From positions 4,960,001-5,024,000 of the forward strand of contig NZ_CP059693.1 of assembly GCF_028657945.1 (NCBI RefSeq): a stretch of DNA of 64,000 bases. The letters are read 5' to 3'. The notes beneath the pieces were generated by a model that ran no database searches, was not told where the DNA came from, and saw only the letters and a list, made by a program, of their open reading frames with translations. The DNA is from Thalassomonas haliotis. GTDB lineage: Bacteria; Pseudomonadota; Gammaproteobacteria; Enterobacterales; Alteromonadaceae. A program made the translations under genes and the position numbers. Shown here piece by piece: positions 17,534-26,623 of the stretch (position 1 is the first letter of the stretch; every line of letters starts with the position of its first letter).

Positions 17534-18139
17534 ATGGCTACTTCAAACGATAAAGAACAACAGCATCAGCAAAGGATGCAGCGCACCAAGGAAAAAGTGG
17601 ATGCAAGAATCGAAAATGCCCAGCAGGAAAAAGGCCTATTTATCGTGATCACCGGCAACGGCAAGGGCAAGTCGACCTCAGGTTTTGGCACAGTTGCTCG
17701 TGCGGTGGGCCATGGTTTAAATACCGCCGTAGTGCAATACATCAAAGGCAGCTGGGCCTGCGGCGAGCGGGAATTACTGGCCAATGCCGGGGTGGAATTT
17801 CATGTGATGGGAACAGGTTTTACCTGGAATACCCAGGACAAGACCAGCGACATTGCTGCGGCCAACAAGGTATGGCAGGAAAGCAAACGCTTGCTGAGCG
17901 ATCCCCATATCGATCTGGTGTTACTGGATGAACTTACCTATATGCTCACCTATAAATACCTGGATCTGGATGAAGTTATCGAGGCGATACGTAACCGTCC
18001 GAAAATGCAACATGTGATCGTCACCGGCCGCGCCTGTCACCGGGCACTGATCGAGCTGGCCGATACCGTCAGCGAAGTGCGTTCGGTTAAACACGCCTTT
18101 GATGCCGGGGTAAAAGCGCAGAAGGGAATTGACTGGTAA
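17534..18139 (+). CDS. cobO: Cob(I)alamin adenosyltransferase, CobO/BtuR type
   Basis: The 201-residue protein is the expected size for the CobO/BtuR family. The P-loop is TGNGKGKSTSGFG near residue 40. Other family landmarks are WACGERE, LVLLDELTYML and VIVTGRACHRALIELADTVSEVR, and the C-terminus ends KAQKGIDW, close to the KGID ending of relatives. It transfers the adenosyl group of ATP to cob(I)alamin, making coenzyme B12 from imported corrinoids. It shares one base with the next gene (TAATG). Confidence 0.95.
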   Translation: MATSNDKEQQHQQRMQRTKEKVDARIENAQQEKGLFIVITGNGKGKSTSGFGTVARAVGHGLNTAVVQYIKGSWACGERELLANAGVEFHVMGTGFTWNTQDKTSDIAAANKVWQESKRLLSDPHIDLVLLDELTYMLTYKYLDLDEVIEAIRNRPKMQHVIVTGRACHRALIELADTVSEVRSVKHAFDAGVKAQKGIDW

Positions 18140-19041
18140 TGATCTTGTTTAAAGCCGTGACCGTAAAAATTTCCCTGGTGATAACCCTGGCAGTAACATT
18201 GCTGGCAAGCCCCTGCCTTGTTGCCAAGTCACAGGAAGTAAAGCATGGAGAAAATAAGCCTTTACCGAAAATTATCGCCCTTGCTCCCCATATTGTTGAG
18301 ATGCTTTATGATGTCGGCGCAGGTGCTCAAATCATCGCCACCACAGACTTTGCCGACTATCCCGAGCAGGCAAAAAACATTCCCAGCATAGGCAACTATA
18401 TCCGGCTGCAGCTGGAAAAAGTGATCGCCCTGCAGCCTGATTTAATCATCGCCTGGCAAAGCGGTAATCCCAGCGATGATCTGGCCAGGTTAAGCCAGCT
18501 CGGCTTTAAGGTGGTTTATTCCGAGCCGAAAACCTTTAGCGATATTGCCAAAGAGCTGCGCCACTTTGCCGACTTATCCGGCCATAGCGAGCAGGGCCGG
18601 CAAGTGGCGGATGAATTTCTTAAACAGCTTGGCGATATCCAGGACCGTTACCGGGATAAGCAACCGATCAGCACCTTTTATGAATTATGGTCACGGCCGC
18701 TTACCACAATAGCCAGGGGCAGCTGGCCGCAGCAGCACTTAAATATCTGCCGCGCCGAGAATCCGTTTGAACAGGTGAGCAGCCCGTATCCCCAGGTCAA
18801 TATCGAACAGGTCTTAAAAACACCGATCAGGCTTATTATTCAGCCGCTGTCCGTCAATCAAAAAGATAAAGAAGGTTTTAACTGGCAGAACTGGCCGACA
18901 ATAAAAGCCGTGAGTGAAAACAATATTATCACCCCGGATGCCGACGCCCTGCACCGCATGACCCGACGCAGTTTGCTGGCCCTGGATAAGTTATGCTCAG
19001 ATATCGACAAGGTGCGCCGCTCTTATTTATCCGGCATATAA
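18139..19041 (+). CDS. btuF: Periplasmic cobalamin-binding protein (BtuF-like)
   Basis: A signal sequence (KISLVITLAVTLLASPCLVA) precedes a helical-backbone-type binding protein of about 270 residues. PKIIALAPHIVEMLYDVGAG and KVIALQPDLIIAWQSGNPSDDL are typical of the BtuF family, as is the later SQLGFKVVYSEPKTF. It should deliver cobalamin to the BtuCD complex. The start codon overlaps the cobO stop, so it is the last gene of the operon. The next 290 bases hold only the second B12 riboswitch. Confidence 0.88.
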   Translation: MILFKAVTVKISLVITLAVTLLASPCLVAKSQEVKHGENKPLPKIIALAPHIVEMLYDVGAGAQIIATTDFADYPEQAKNIPSIGNYIRLQLEKVIALQPDLIIAWQSGNPSDDLARLSQLGFKVVYSEPKTFSDIAKELRHFADLSGHSEQGRQVADEFLKQLGDIQDRYRDKQPISTFYELWSRPLTTIARGSWPQQHLNICRAENPFEQVSSPYPQVNIEQVLKTPIRLIIQPLSVNQKDKEGFNWQNWPTIKAVSENNIITPDADALHRMTRRSLLALDKLCSDIDKVRRSYLSGI

Positions 19042-19125
19042 ACAGGCCAGAATAAGAAATAACAAATTTAATCACCCGGCATTGCTTGGCTAAGTTAAGC
19101 AATGACGGATATCACTTAATATCAG

Positions 19126-19290
19126 GTGCTGGTGCTAAGACATTTGCTGGTTTTATCCACTAGCAAGCTTAGCAGCAGTGAAACGGGAAACAGGTGTTAT
19201 ACCCTTAGGTAAAAATCCTGTACTGCCCCCGCAACGGTAATTCACTTTGCTTTACCGGCAAAGTGATAAGTCCGGAGACCGGCCTGGTAT
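19126..19290 (+). promoter_or_regulatory. Cobalamin riboswitch upstream of btuB
   Basis: Conserved parts in order are CGGGAAACAGGTG (19184 on), CCCCCGCAACGGTAA and the B12 box AAGTCCGGAGACCGGCC ending at 19284. A hairpin AAGCAC/GTGCTT at 19304-19320 sits directly before the GAGGA ribosome site of btuB, a plausible on/off element. The 5' limit is approximate. Confidence 0.85.
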
Positions 19291-19333
19291 TGTTAATCAC
19301 ATCAAGCACGGTGGGTGCTTCATTGAGGAAAAT

Positions 19334-21199
19334 ATGAAAAAGAACATACTTGCATTAAGCGTTGTCAGCGCTTTAACATCAACGCTTGCTGTTGCAGCAC
19401 CAGCCGATACCAGTACAGCCAAGAAAGATATTCTGGTGGATGAAACCCTGGTGGTCACGGCAAACCGTGTCGGACAAAACAGCGCCGACATCTTAAGCAG
19501 CGTCAAAGTCATCACCCGGGAAGAGATAGATTTATCTCCGGCGCTTTCTATTGCCGAACTGATCAATGATGTCAACGGCTTTCAATTATCGCAAAACGGC
19601 GGTATTGCCCAAACAACCGGCATCTTCAGCCGGGGCACCAATGCCGGTCATACTTTAGTGGTGATCGACGGACAACGCATCGGCTCTGCCACTTTAGGCC
19701 TGGTTGAATTTGCCAACATATCAACAGACCAGATTGAAAGAATAGAAATTATCAAAGGCCCCAGGGCCTCGCTATGGGGCTCTGATGCCATCGGCGGCGT
19801 GATCCAGATATTTACCCGGCAGTTAAACGCAGGTGAACTGGCCCTTGATTTATCTGTTGGCAACCAGTCACAGCAACAAGGCAGTTTAAGCAGTGCTTTT
19901 AGCCATGGTGACGGCAAAACCACCATCACCTTATCCGCCAAATCGGCCGAGGGTTATGATGTTTTGGATAACGCAGAGCCGGATGATGACGGCTATCACA
20001 GAGAAGATATCTCCATTATCGGCGGACAAAACATCAACCAGGACTGGCGCATAAACTGGCTGGCAAAGTATAACCAGGGACAAAGTGATTACGACAGCGC
20101 CTTTGGCGGCAGCAATAAAAGCGAGCTGGAAACCAAACAGTGGCAGTTAACCGCCATTCAGGACACAGGGAGCTGGTATCAGACATTCTCCTGGGGCCAG
20201 CAAGTCGATGAGTCCATCAATTTTATTGAAGGCGGCAACAAAAAAGACGGCAGCTTTTTTGAAACCAAACGCCTGCAGGCTAACTGGCTTGGCAGCTACC
20301 GGGTTTCCCAGGTATTAACTAGCGCCTTAGGAATAGATTTAACCCGGGAAGAAGTCGATACCAAGCCAAGGGCAAACAATCAGCCGGGATACGATAAAAC
20401 CGAGCGGGATAAAAAAGCGATATACGCCCATATCGCTTACGATGAAGACGATATCCTGCTGGACGGCGCACTGCGTTACGATGATATTGAAGGTATAGAC
20501 GACAAGTTTACCTATAATGCCAGCGCCGGGTTACGCTTTGGCGATAACTCTCTGGTCAGTATCAACTTAGGGCGGGGTTTTAAAGAGCCGAGCTTTAACG
20601 ACCTCTACTACCCGGAAGATGCCTTTTCTTACGGCAATCCCGATTTAAAAGCGGAAACCTCCAACAGCGCCGAAATCTTGCTTAAAACCAGTGTTGCCGA
20701 AATCCAAACTGAGCTAAGTGTCTATAAAACTAAAATTGATGACTTGATCGAATGGGTGCCGGATGAAAACTTCAGATACAATCCATTAAACATTCATCAG
20801 GCCACCATCAAAGGGGTCGAGTTAAACTTTACCGGTGATCTCTTCGGCTTAAACCAGTCTCTGCAGCTGGGCTATCTGGACGCGGTTAATGACGGCACTA
20901 ACAAACCCCTGATCCGCAGGGCAAAACATACCGCCCGTTATCAAGTCAGCCGGGACTTTGATAACCTGAACCTGCTTGCCAGTGTCGATTACCAGGGGAA
21001 ACGTGAAGACAGCGAATGGCCGGGTACTATAGAATTGCCCAGCCATACCCTGGTAAATCTCAGCGCCGCCTACCGCTTTAACAGCCAGTGGAAATTAACG
21101 TTGAAAGCCAATAACCTGTTCGACCGGGATTATGTCACCAATAATCATTATGTCGGCCAACCGGCGCAATATTTACTGACCCTGAACTATCGCCAGTAG
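19334..21199 (+). CDS. btuB: TonB-dependent vitamin B12 receptor
   Basis: The start is the ATG at 19334, which has a GAGGA site; an in-frame start at 19247 would lie inside the riboswitch and is rejected. A signal peptide ends near VAVAAP, followed by the TonB box region DETLVVTAN, the plug (SVKVITREEI, IERIEIIKGPRASLWGSDAIGGVI) and a 22-strand-type barrel with typical LKAETSNSAEI and FNDLYYPE segments. It ends near YLLTLNYRQ, a usual receptor C-terminus. At 621 residues it matches BtuB size. The B12 riboswitch fixes cobalamin as ligand. Confidence 0.92.
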   Translation: MKKNILALSVVSALTSTLAVAAPADTSTAKKDILVDETLVVTANRVGQNSADILSSVKVITREEIDLSPALSIAELINDVNGFQLSQNGGIAQTTGIFSRGTNAGHTLVVIDGQRIGSATLGLVEFANISTDQIERIEIIKGPRASLWGSDAIGGVIQIFTRQLNAGELALDLSVGNQSQQQGSLSSAFSHGDGKTTITLSAKSAEGYDVLDNAEPDDDGYHREDISIIGGQNINQDWRINWLAKYNQGQSDYDSAFGGSNKSELETKQWQLTAIQDTGSWYQTFSWGQQVDESINFIEGGNKKDGSFFETKRLQANWLGSYRVSQVLTSALGIDLTREEVDTKPRANNQPGYDKTERDKKAIYAHIAYDEDDILLDGALRYDDIEGIDDKFTYNASAGLRFGDNSLVSINLGRGFKEPSFNDLYYPEDAFSYGNPDLKAETSNSAEILLKTSVAEIQTELSVYKTKIDDLIEWVPDENFRYNPLNIHQATIKGVELNFTGDLFGLNQSLQLGYLDAVNDGTNKPLIRRAKHTARYQVSRDFDNLNLLASVDYQGKREDSEWPGTIELPSHTLVNLSAAYRFNSQWKLTLKANNLFDRDYVTNNHYVGQPAQYLLTLNYRQ

Positions 21200-21228
21200 T
21201 TATTCTCTATCTATTTCCATAACAATTC

Positions 21229-21263
21229 AAAATGTTAAGCTCGTATTATGAGCTTAACATTTT
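21229..21263 (+). terminator. Rho-independent terminator of btuB
   Basis: A perfect 14-bp stem (AAATGTTAAGCTC plus one A) around GTATTAT is followed by Ts. From here to the next gene at about 21547 I see no feature; a 74-codon frame at 21311 has no gene-like traits. Confidence 0.85.
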
Positions 21264-21546
21264 TCTGTTTATAATGGCTTGAATACCTGTCCCGCGCCCA
21301 TGTCAAAATATTGAACCAAATACAGCCATCGGCCTTGCCCGGACACATTCCCGAAACTCCTGTTTATTCATACCTCCTTTTAAACCCTAATGTAAGTTTT
21401 ATTATTTTTTATTCCCAAGCCTCAAGTAATAATCATCAATTTCATCACAGAGAAACTTCACCGCTGTTCACAAAGCCGGCTAAAACAACACATAAAGAGC
21501 CTCTTCTAAGTTGGCTCATTGATATAACCGCTTAAATCATATAAAT

Positions 21547-23808
21547 TTGCAGCAAAAATGCTCTGCGCATCATTTTAAAATAGGGATATTGGTCTTGTAT
21601 AATTTTGTGTTTACCCTGCTCTGCTTCTTCGTCTTTCTTATTGATAACATGGCATTCGCCGGTCATTTAAACCTTGGTTTTGAAGACGTCCAGGGGCAAA
21701 GGGCTGATGGTTGGGATACATTTGGCAACCCCCGCTATGTAACTTCTCTGGATAACAAGCAAAGCCATAGCGGCAAATACTCAGCTACCATTAGCTATCA
21801 CGGTAAATCTTCGGATTATAAAGCCTGGAATTACACCATTCCGGTCACCTTTACAGGTAAAAAAATCAAGTTAAGCGGCTATGTAAAAACAGAAAATGTT
21901 ACCGGGGGCTTCGCAGGACTTTGGATGCGGGTAGATCCGGATATCGCCTTTGATAACATGCAAAACCGCGGCATTACATTGAGCCAAGACTGGACCAGAG
22001 TCGAAATAGAACTTGAACTGAAATCAAATTATGCCGAGCAGGTTGCCTTCGGGGGTCTGTTGGTAGGTGAAGGACAAATGTGGTTTGATAGTTTAGAGCT
22101 CTCCCTCGACGGTGAACCGCTGGAAGCCGGGATGATGAAAAATGAATATCGGGCAGAAAAAGATCACCGATTTAACAACGGCTCATCCCTGGATGCCCTT
22201 GAGATAAAAAACCATCCAAGCGAAAACTTAGCTTTATTAGGGCGAGTCTGGGGATTTTTAAAATACCATCACGGGGAAATTGCACAAGGTAAATACCACT
22301 GGGATTATGAGTTAATAGCACGACTGCCTGCTTATTTAAAGTTAAGCACTGCCCAGGACAGGGACAAGTTTTTATTAAACTGGATAAATAATTTAGGGGC
22401 TGTGCCCGAATGCTCAAAGTGCCCGAAAACTCAAGCAGACGCTAAACTCAAGCCGGATCTGAATTGGCTTGATCACTTTTCCCTTATGCCTGCATTAAAG
22501 CAACGTTTAATTTCTATCCATAAAAATAGACACTTAGGAAAACATTATTATATCGATTATATTCCTCAAATAGGCAACCCGGTATTTAAGAATGAAGAGA
22601 GTTATGCCGACATGCCCTATCCGGATGCAGCTTTCAGGCTGTTAGCCCTGTATCGCTATTGGAATATCATAAATTACTATTTTCCTTACAAATACTTAAC
22701 CAACACCCCTTGGGACAAAGTTTTATCTCAATACCTGAATGAGTTTATCCAGGCAGAAAATGAATTGGAATACGAACAGGCCGTCACAAAACTAATTGCC
22801 GAAGTAAATGATTCTCATGCAAAAATTTACTACGGCAATAATGCTATCCAGCAAAAAACAGGAAATTTCTACCCTCCGGTACATGTGCGATTTTTAGGGC
22901 ATCAACTAATCGTCACCGATTATTATGGAGAAGAGCAAGAAATAAGTAGCAAACTTAGAGTTGGCGATATTATCACTAAAATCAATGGTGTAGGGATAGC
23001 AGACATAATCGCAAACTCCACCTCCCTATATCCGGCATCCAACCCCGTCGCCCAAATGAGGGATTTAGCCAGCGATATCTTACGCGCCAACAGTCAATAT
23101 CTGGATATCGAATATCAAAGAAACGCAAACACCTCCCAGGAAAGGATAAGCTTGTATCAAAAACATCAAATAGATTTTTCCCCCTATTACCCCATTAAAC
23201 AGGGAGCAGCTGGCTACCGCTGGCTGGAGCAAGATATTTTATATATTGACCTTAAAAGCTTTACTCAAACAGATATCCAGAAAATCGCAGGACTGCTGGA
23301 TAAAAGCAAAGGGGTCATTATTGATATCCGCGGTTATCCCGCCAGTTTTGTACCTTTTTCATTGGGGCGGTATTTTATTTCCGGCTCAAGGCCTTTTGTT
23401 ACTTTCACAACAGCAAACATGAATAACCCGGGAGAATTTAACTTCAACCAACAGCCATTTAGGATCAATAACCCGTCAGCTCCCTATACAAACAAGCTGG
23501 CAATACTGGTAAATGAATATTCTCAAAGCCAATCTGAATATACAGCCATGGCGTTTCAGGCAGGCATAAACACCACAGTTATAGGTAGCCAAACAGCAGG
23601 TGCCGATGGTAATGTCTCGACCATTGAACTTCCCGGCGGCATACAAACAGCTATTTCGGGAATAGGCATTTATTACCCTGACGGCACAGAAACCCAAAGA
23701 ATTGGCATTGTCCCCGATATAACCATACAACCAACCCTTGAAAGCATCAAAACAAACACGGACCTTATATTGGAAACGGCGATTAAATTCATCACTAAAA
23801 ACCCATAA
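21547..23808 (+). CDS. S41 family peptidase (C-terminal processing protease type), exported
   Basis: No ATG starts the reading frame before the mature protein. TTG codons at 21547 and 21595 are candidates; the latter has AGGGA eight bases upstream. A hydrophobic segment ending NMAFA looks like a signal peptide. An N-terminal beta-sandwich-like domain (FEDVQGQRADGWDTFGN to about residue 190) precedes a helical region, a PDZ-like segment (VGDIITKINGVGIAD) and the S41 domain (GVIIDIRGYP, LAILVNEYSQSQSEYTA near residues 655-667 with the likely catalytic Ser, GSQTAGADG). A Gly/Cys-rich frame continues in phase beyond the stop. Confidence 0.82.
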   Translation: MQQKCSAHHFKIGILVLYNFVFTLLCFFVFLIDNMAFAGHLNLGFEDVQGQRADGWDTFGNPRYVTSLDNKQSHSGKYSATISYHGKSSDYKAWNYTIPVTFTGKKIKLSGYVKTENVTGGFAGLWMRVDPDIAFDNMQNRGITLSQDWTRVEIELELKSNYAEQVAFGGLLVGEGQMWFDSLELSLDGEPLEAGMMKNEYRAEKDHRFNNGSSLDALEIKNHPSENLALLGRVWGFLKYHHGEIAQGKYHWDYELIARLPAYLKLSTAQDRDKFLLNWINNLGAVPECSKCPKTQADAKLKPDLNWLDHFSLMPALKQRLISIHKNRHLGKHYYIDYIPQIGNPVFKNEESYADMPYPDAAFRLLALYRYWNIINYYFPYKYLTNTPWDKVLSQYLNEFIQAENELEYEQAVTKLIAEVNDSHAKIYYGNNAIQQKTGNFYPPVHVRFLGHQLIVTDYYGEEQEISSKLRVGDIITKINGVGIADIIANSTSLYPASNPVAQMRDLASDILRANSQYLDIEYQRNANTSQERISLYQKHQIDFSPYYPIKQGAAGYRWLEQDILYIDLKSFTQTDIQKIAGLLDKSKGVIIDIRGYPASFVPFSLGRYFISGSRPFVTFTTANMNNPGEFNFNQQPFRINNPSAPYTNKLAILVNEYSQSQSEYTAMAFQAGINTTVIGSQTAGADGNVSTIELPGGIQTAISGIGIYYPDGTETQRIGIVPDITIQPTLESIKTNTDLILETAIKFITKNP

Positions 23809-24048
23809 CCCCGCCTGATCGCTGGAGGCGGCGGTTATACAAGAGAAAACAATATTACAGGTGATAATATTAGCGGTGGCGGCGGCAGCGGAATTGGCGG
23901 TGGCGGCAGTGGAGTAGGCGGTGGCGGCTTATCTAATCTATGCACTCAATCCGTTAATTGTGATTACTTTACCGTTGGCGATAACAGTTATACCGGAACC
24001 GCAAATCCAACAACCAATTGCCATACCAATTTCTGTACCATGGGTTAA
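23809..24048 (+). other. In-frame Gly-rich, Cys-containing tail after the S41 stop codon
   Basis: Directly after the TAA of the S41 gene the same frame stays open for 79 codons. It encodes PRLIAGGGGYTREN, four Gly-rich blocks (GGGGSG, GGGGSG, GGGGL) and then a segment with four Cys ending NFCTMG. It has no ATG near its beginning and no ribosome site, so it could be a readthrough extension, the remainder of a longer ancestral S41 protein, or the body of a double-glycine peptide gene (LIAGG) that lost its leader. I cannot choose among these. Confidence 0.45.
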
Positions 24049-24090
24049 CGCATCAAATGGGCTAACCTCATAGCCCTTATTTACCTTAAT

Positions 24091-24114
24091 ATAAGCCCAT
24101 TTCCATGGGCTTAT
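24091..24114 (+). terminator. Stem-loop after the S41 region
   Basis: A perfect 10-bp stem (ATAAGCCCAT/ATGGGCTTAT) with a TTCC loop; only a short T stretch follows. The 300 bases to the next gene show no clear feature. Confidence 0.5.
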
Positions 24115-24414
24115 TCAGCTATGTCTGCGTTGACTGTTGTTGCCCTGTAACAAGTCATCAGTCTCTATTTTTATTCATACATTTCATATAGTTGACGTTT
24201 TTTTACTGCTAACAATACAGTGCGGGCAATTGACATCAACATTAAATGCCAACCCAGCCTGATTTTTCCGGTATTTTGTACTAACACTAACAGGTGAATT
24301 CCCCGTCAGCGGAGGTATTTTAAAGCAGAGAACCAGCAGATAAACCAAGCGCTGCCCCTAAGTGCGACACCACTCAGAGACAGCTAACCACAACAGATAA
24401 AAGGAGTATCCATC

Positions 24415-24576
24415 ATGGCTAACTCTAATGATATGCCAGAGTTTCACTCGGTTAAAGCTTGTCTAAAAGAAAGTTTAACAGGAAATATACCAACCCCCAT
24501 CGCCAAACAGCCACCATCGGCTTATGCTGGCAAGGATACGCCGTTAAGCCGCAAGGGAGGACACCGTCATGTCTGA
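24415..24576 (+). CDS. Small hypothetical protein, 53 residues
   Basis: An ATG with an AAGGAG ribosome site opens a frame for a polar protein starting MANSNDMPEFHSVKACLKES. I recognise no domain. Its last bases overlap the start of the next small gene by eight bases in another frame, so the two are probably co-translated. The good ribosome site and coupling are the evidence for a real gene. Confidence 0.55.
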   Translation: MANSNDMPEFHSVKACLKESLTGNIPTPIAKQPPSAYAGKDTPLSRKGGHRHV

Positions 24577-24856
24577 ATCAAACCTGCCACTCACGGAGGA
24601 TGCAATCAAAAGGGAACAGCTGTCGAGCGATTTTGCCAATCTAAGTGAGGATTTTGACAAATTCAGCGAAGAATGCGCCTTCCTGTTCGATGCATTTGCA
24701 GCGGTTACCCGCGAGCCAGAATGCATCACGGAGCACACCAGTGAAGGGATCAGGCACCTGTGTTATTGGCTCAAATATCAGGTTATCGGCTACCGGGAGA
24801 AAATAGACGAGATGCAAGGGTGCTGGAGAGTGCTCAGCCGCAAGAAGTCATGTTAA
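24569..24856 (+). CDS. Small hypothetical helical protein, 95 residues
   Basis: The ATG has a strong GGGAGG site eight bases upstream, inside the end of the preceding small gene. The product is acidic and helical (QLSSDFANLSEDFDKFSEEC, then a region ending YREKIDEMQGCWRVL). No signal peptide or membrane helix is present, so it should be cytoplasmic. It is not recognised; the compact two-gene arrangement could be a regulatory pair, which is speculation. Confidence 0.6.
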   Translation: MSESNLPLTEDAIKREQLSSDFANLSEDFDKFSEECAFLFDAFAAVTREPECITEHTSEGIRHLCYWLKYQVIGYREKIDEMQGCWRVLSRKKSC

Positions 24857-24892
24857 CGACATAAGATTGACTATGACTTAAACGAAGCAAAA

Positions 24893-24946
24893 GCCGGGCG
24901 AGTTAACGGCAAGCATAATTTCCGCTATGCCGGTGACCCGCCCGGC
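24893..24946. other. Structured intergenic element with perfect 8-bp outer stem
   Basis: GCCGGGCG at 24893-24900 pairs with CGCCCGGC at 24939-24946, and an inner GCATA/TATGC stem lies between. There is no T-run on either side. It separates a rightward small gene from a leftward lipoprotein gene and may be a terminator-like or RNA structure. Confidence 0.3.
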
Positions 24947-25052
24947 ATTACAGATAACAGCAACCGCTAGCAATTCATATATTTTATCGCTACTGGCTAC
25001 CCATCCTGATGCCGTGCTAATTCCCAATAAAGCAGCCGACTACGCTATACGG

Positions 25053-26414
25053 TCAATTTAATTGGATCTGCAGATGCAGTTTTTTCACATCCCTGACAAA
25101 ATCACTGCTATCGACATGTTTACTTTCAACTTCCTGCTGCTTTGCCTGCTGATAGTAACGGATATAATCCTGGTAATCCGTACTGCTCATACTGCGGATA
25201 AGTTCAATATCGGTGAGCTGAACATCGGTATCGTCATTAATAACATCTTCATAACCGGACAAGGGCACCGAACTTGGCAAAACCCCCTCATCCGGGCCGT
25301 AACTGGCCCACTTCACCGGGAATAAACCGGTATCAACATCATAGGCGGCATACGTATAAGTGATCACTGCCAGCGGATAATTGCCCGCGCCGCTGTAGTC
25401 ATAACTGCCGTCACTGCCCAGCTCGGAGAAATTCTCATCATCAACATCGGGTTTGTTATCCGAGACTTCCACCTCAAACGACTGGGCATAATCGCTGGAG
25501 ATTTTTTGATGACTGGCCTCGGTTAATGTCGTGCCGAAAAAGGTATCTTTTAACTGGTAAACACGATTGGTCTGGCTGATGTAATCCGCTTCGCTGTTAT
25601 ACAAGTGGCTGTTGAATAAAATCAGGCTGCTGTCACCTTCATTTACTGTGAGCGGAAAATGCTTGCTGCCCTGGATAATTTGCGCCGAGAGCATCAACTG
25701 CTGATCATTTCCCAGTGTTATTTCATCGGCCACTTCCACCGCAGAAAAGGCCCACAACGAGCCTTCATTGGCATCGAAATTATCATGGATATCCGCGGCC
25801 CCTATGGCATCCCCGGCATTGTCCGTCCCCATCACCATAAATGACTGTACCGGCCAGCTTTCACCGATAATACGGCAGGCTTCAACATCCCGGTATAAGG
25901 TAGTTTGCTCGTCCAACTCCTCAAAACCGGCATAGGGCAAGGAACTGGCCACTAAGTCCCGGGTGGTGAACGACCTGTGTCTTAACTCCACATCCTGAGT
26001 TACGCATTGACAACTGCTGTTATCCAGCTGCAGATCATAACGTCCGTAATATTTTGCCGCCACCGAGCTGTCTGCCTGGTAAAAGCTGACAATATCCAAC
26101 CCTTGCTGTTCATCTCCCTGCTGGTTTTTCGCCACCAGGGTGTAGTTAATATTGGCCGTTGTGGCGGTGAAACTAATCACCCCGTTTTCATCCGGCAAAT
26201 ACTTCTCCAGCAATTGCCAATTATCATCCTGCAGTAATAATTCCACCTGGGTAAAAGCGGACTCCTTACCGCATTTATTGGTGACGAGCGAGGTCAAGGA
26301 AAAGGTTTGCTCTACCGGCTCTGCCGGGGTCTTATCTTCATCCGAGTCTGAGCTGCCGCACCCGGCAAGCAGCGACAGTAATGAACAAGCAAGTAAATAT
26401 CGGTTATTGGTCAT
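25053..26414 (-). CDS. Lipoprotein of unknown function, 453 residues
   Basis: I start at the ATG giving MTNNRYLLACSLLSLLAGC, a canonical lipoprotein signal with lipobox LAGC; a longer frame upstream has no signal-like start. After an acidic linker (SSDSDEDKTPAEP) comes a beta-rich domain with VTNKCGKESAF, then VKWASYGPDEGVLPSS near the C-terminus. No catalytic motif is visible. Its lipid anchor places it in the periplasm or at the outer membrane. Function unknown. Confidence 0.75.
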   Translation of the reverse strand: MTNNRYLLACSLLSLLAGCGSSDSDEDKTPAEPVEQTFSLTSLVTNKCGKESAFTQVELLLQDDNWQLLEKYLPDENGVISFTATTANINYTLVAKNQQGDEQQGLDIVSFYQADSSVAAKYYGRYDLQLDNSSCQCVTQDVELRHRSFTTRDLVASSLPYAGFEELDEQTTLYRDVEACRIIGESWPVQSFMVMGTDNAGDAIGAADIHDNFDANEGSLWAFSAVEVADEITLGNDQQLMLSAQIIQGSKHFPLTVNEGDSSLILFNSHLYNSEADYISQTNRVYQLKDTFFGTTLTEASHQKISSDYAQSFEVEVSDNKPDVDDENFSELGSDGSYDYSGAGNYPLAVITYTYAAYDVDTGLFPVKWASYGPDEGVLPSSVPLSGYEDVINDDTDVQLTDIELIRSMSSTDYQDYIRYYQQAKQQEVESKHVDSSDFVRDVKKLHLQIQLN

Positions 26415-26536
26415 AGGTTTCTTTGCACAGAAAATAACGTAATGGCAAAGATTATAAGACCGGAAACAAGCAAATGAAAAGTGAAACAAGCTGCAAAACA
26501 GCCAAGGTAACGCTTTGATTACAAAATAGTTTTAAA

Positions 26537-26554
26537 GGTATACATAAGTATACC
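26537..26554. promoter_or_regulatory. Perfect inverted repeat upstream of the lipoprotein gene
   Basis: GGTATAC-ATAA-GTATACC lies about 125 bases before the lipoprotein ATG and 75 bases past the leftward stop-side neighbour. It has the shape of a regulator site; no assignment is possible. Confidence 0.35.
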
Positions 26555-26623
26555 CCAAGGTTACATTTAGCTACATTTATCACACTTGCCTGCAAGGCTC
26601 TTAGAACAGGCCCCCTCCAGGGA

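Noticed and set aside
19247-19333. Upstream extension of btuB from a start at 19247
   Set aside because: It lies inside the cobalamin riboswitch, and the ATG at 19334 has its own ribosome site and signal peptide.
21311-21535. 74-codon plus-strand frame between btuB and the S41 gene
   Set aside because: No ribosome site, signal, membrane or domain pattern; low-complexity composition.
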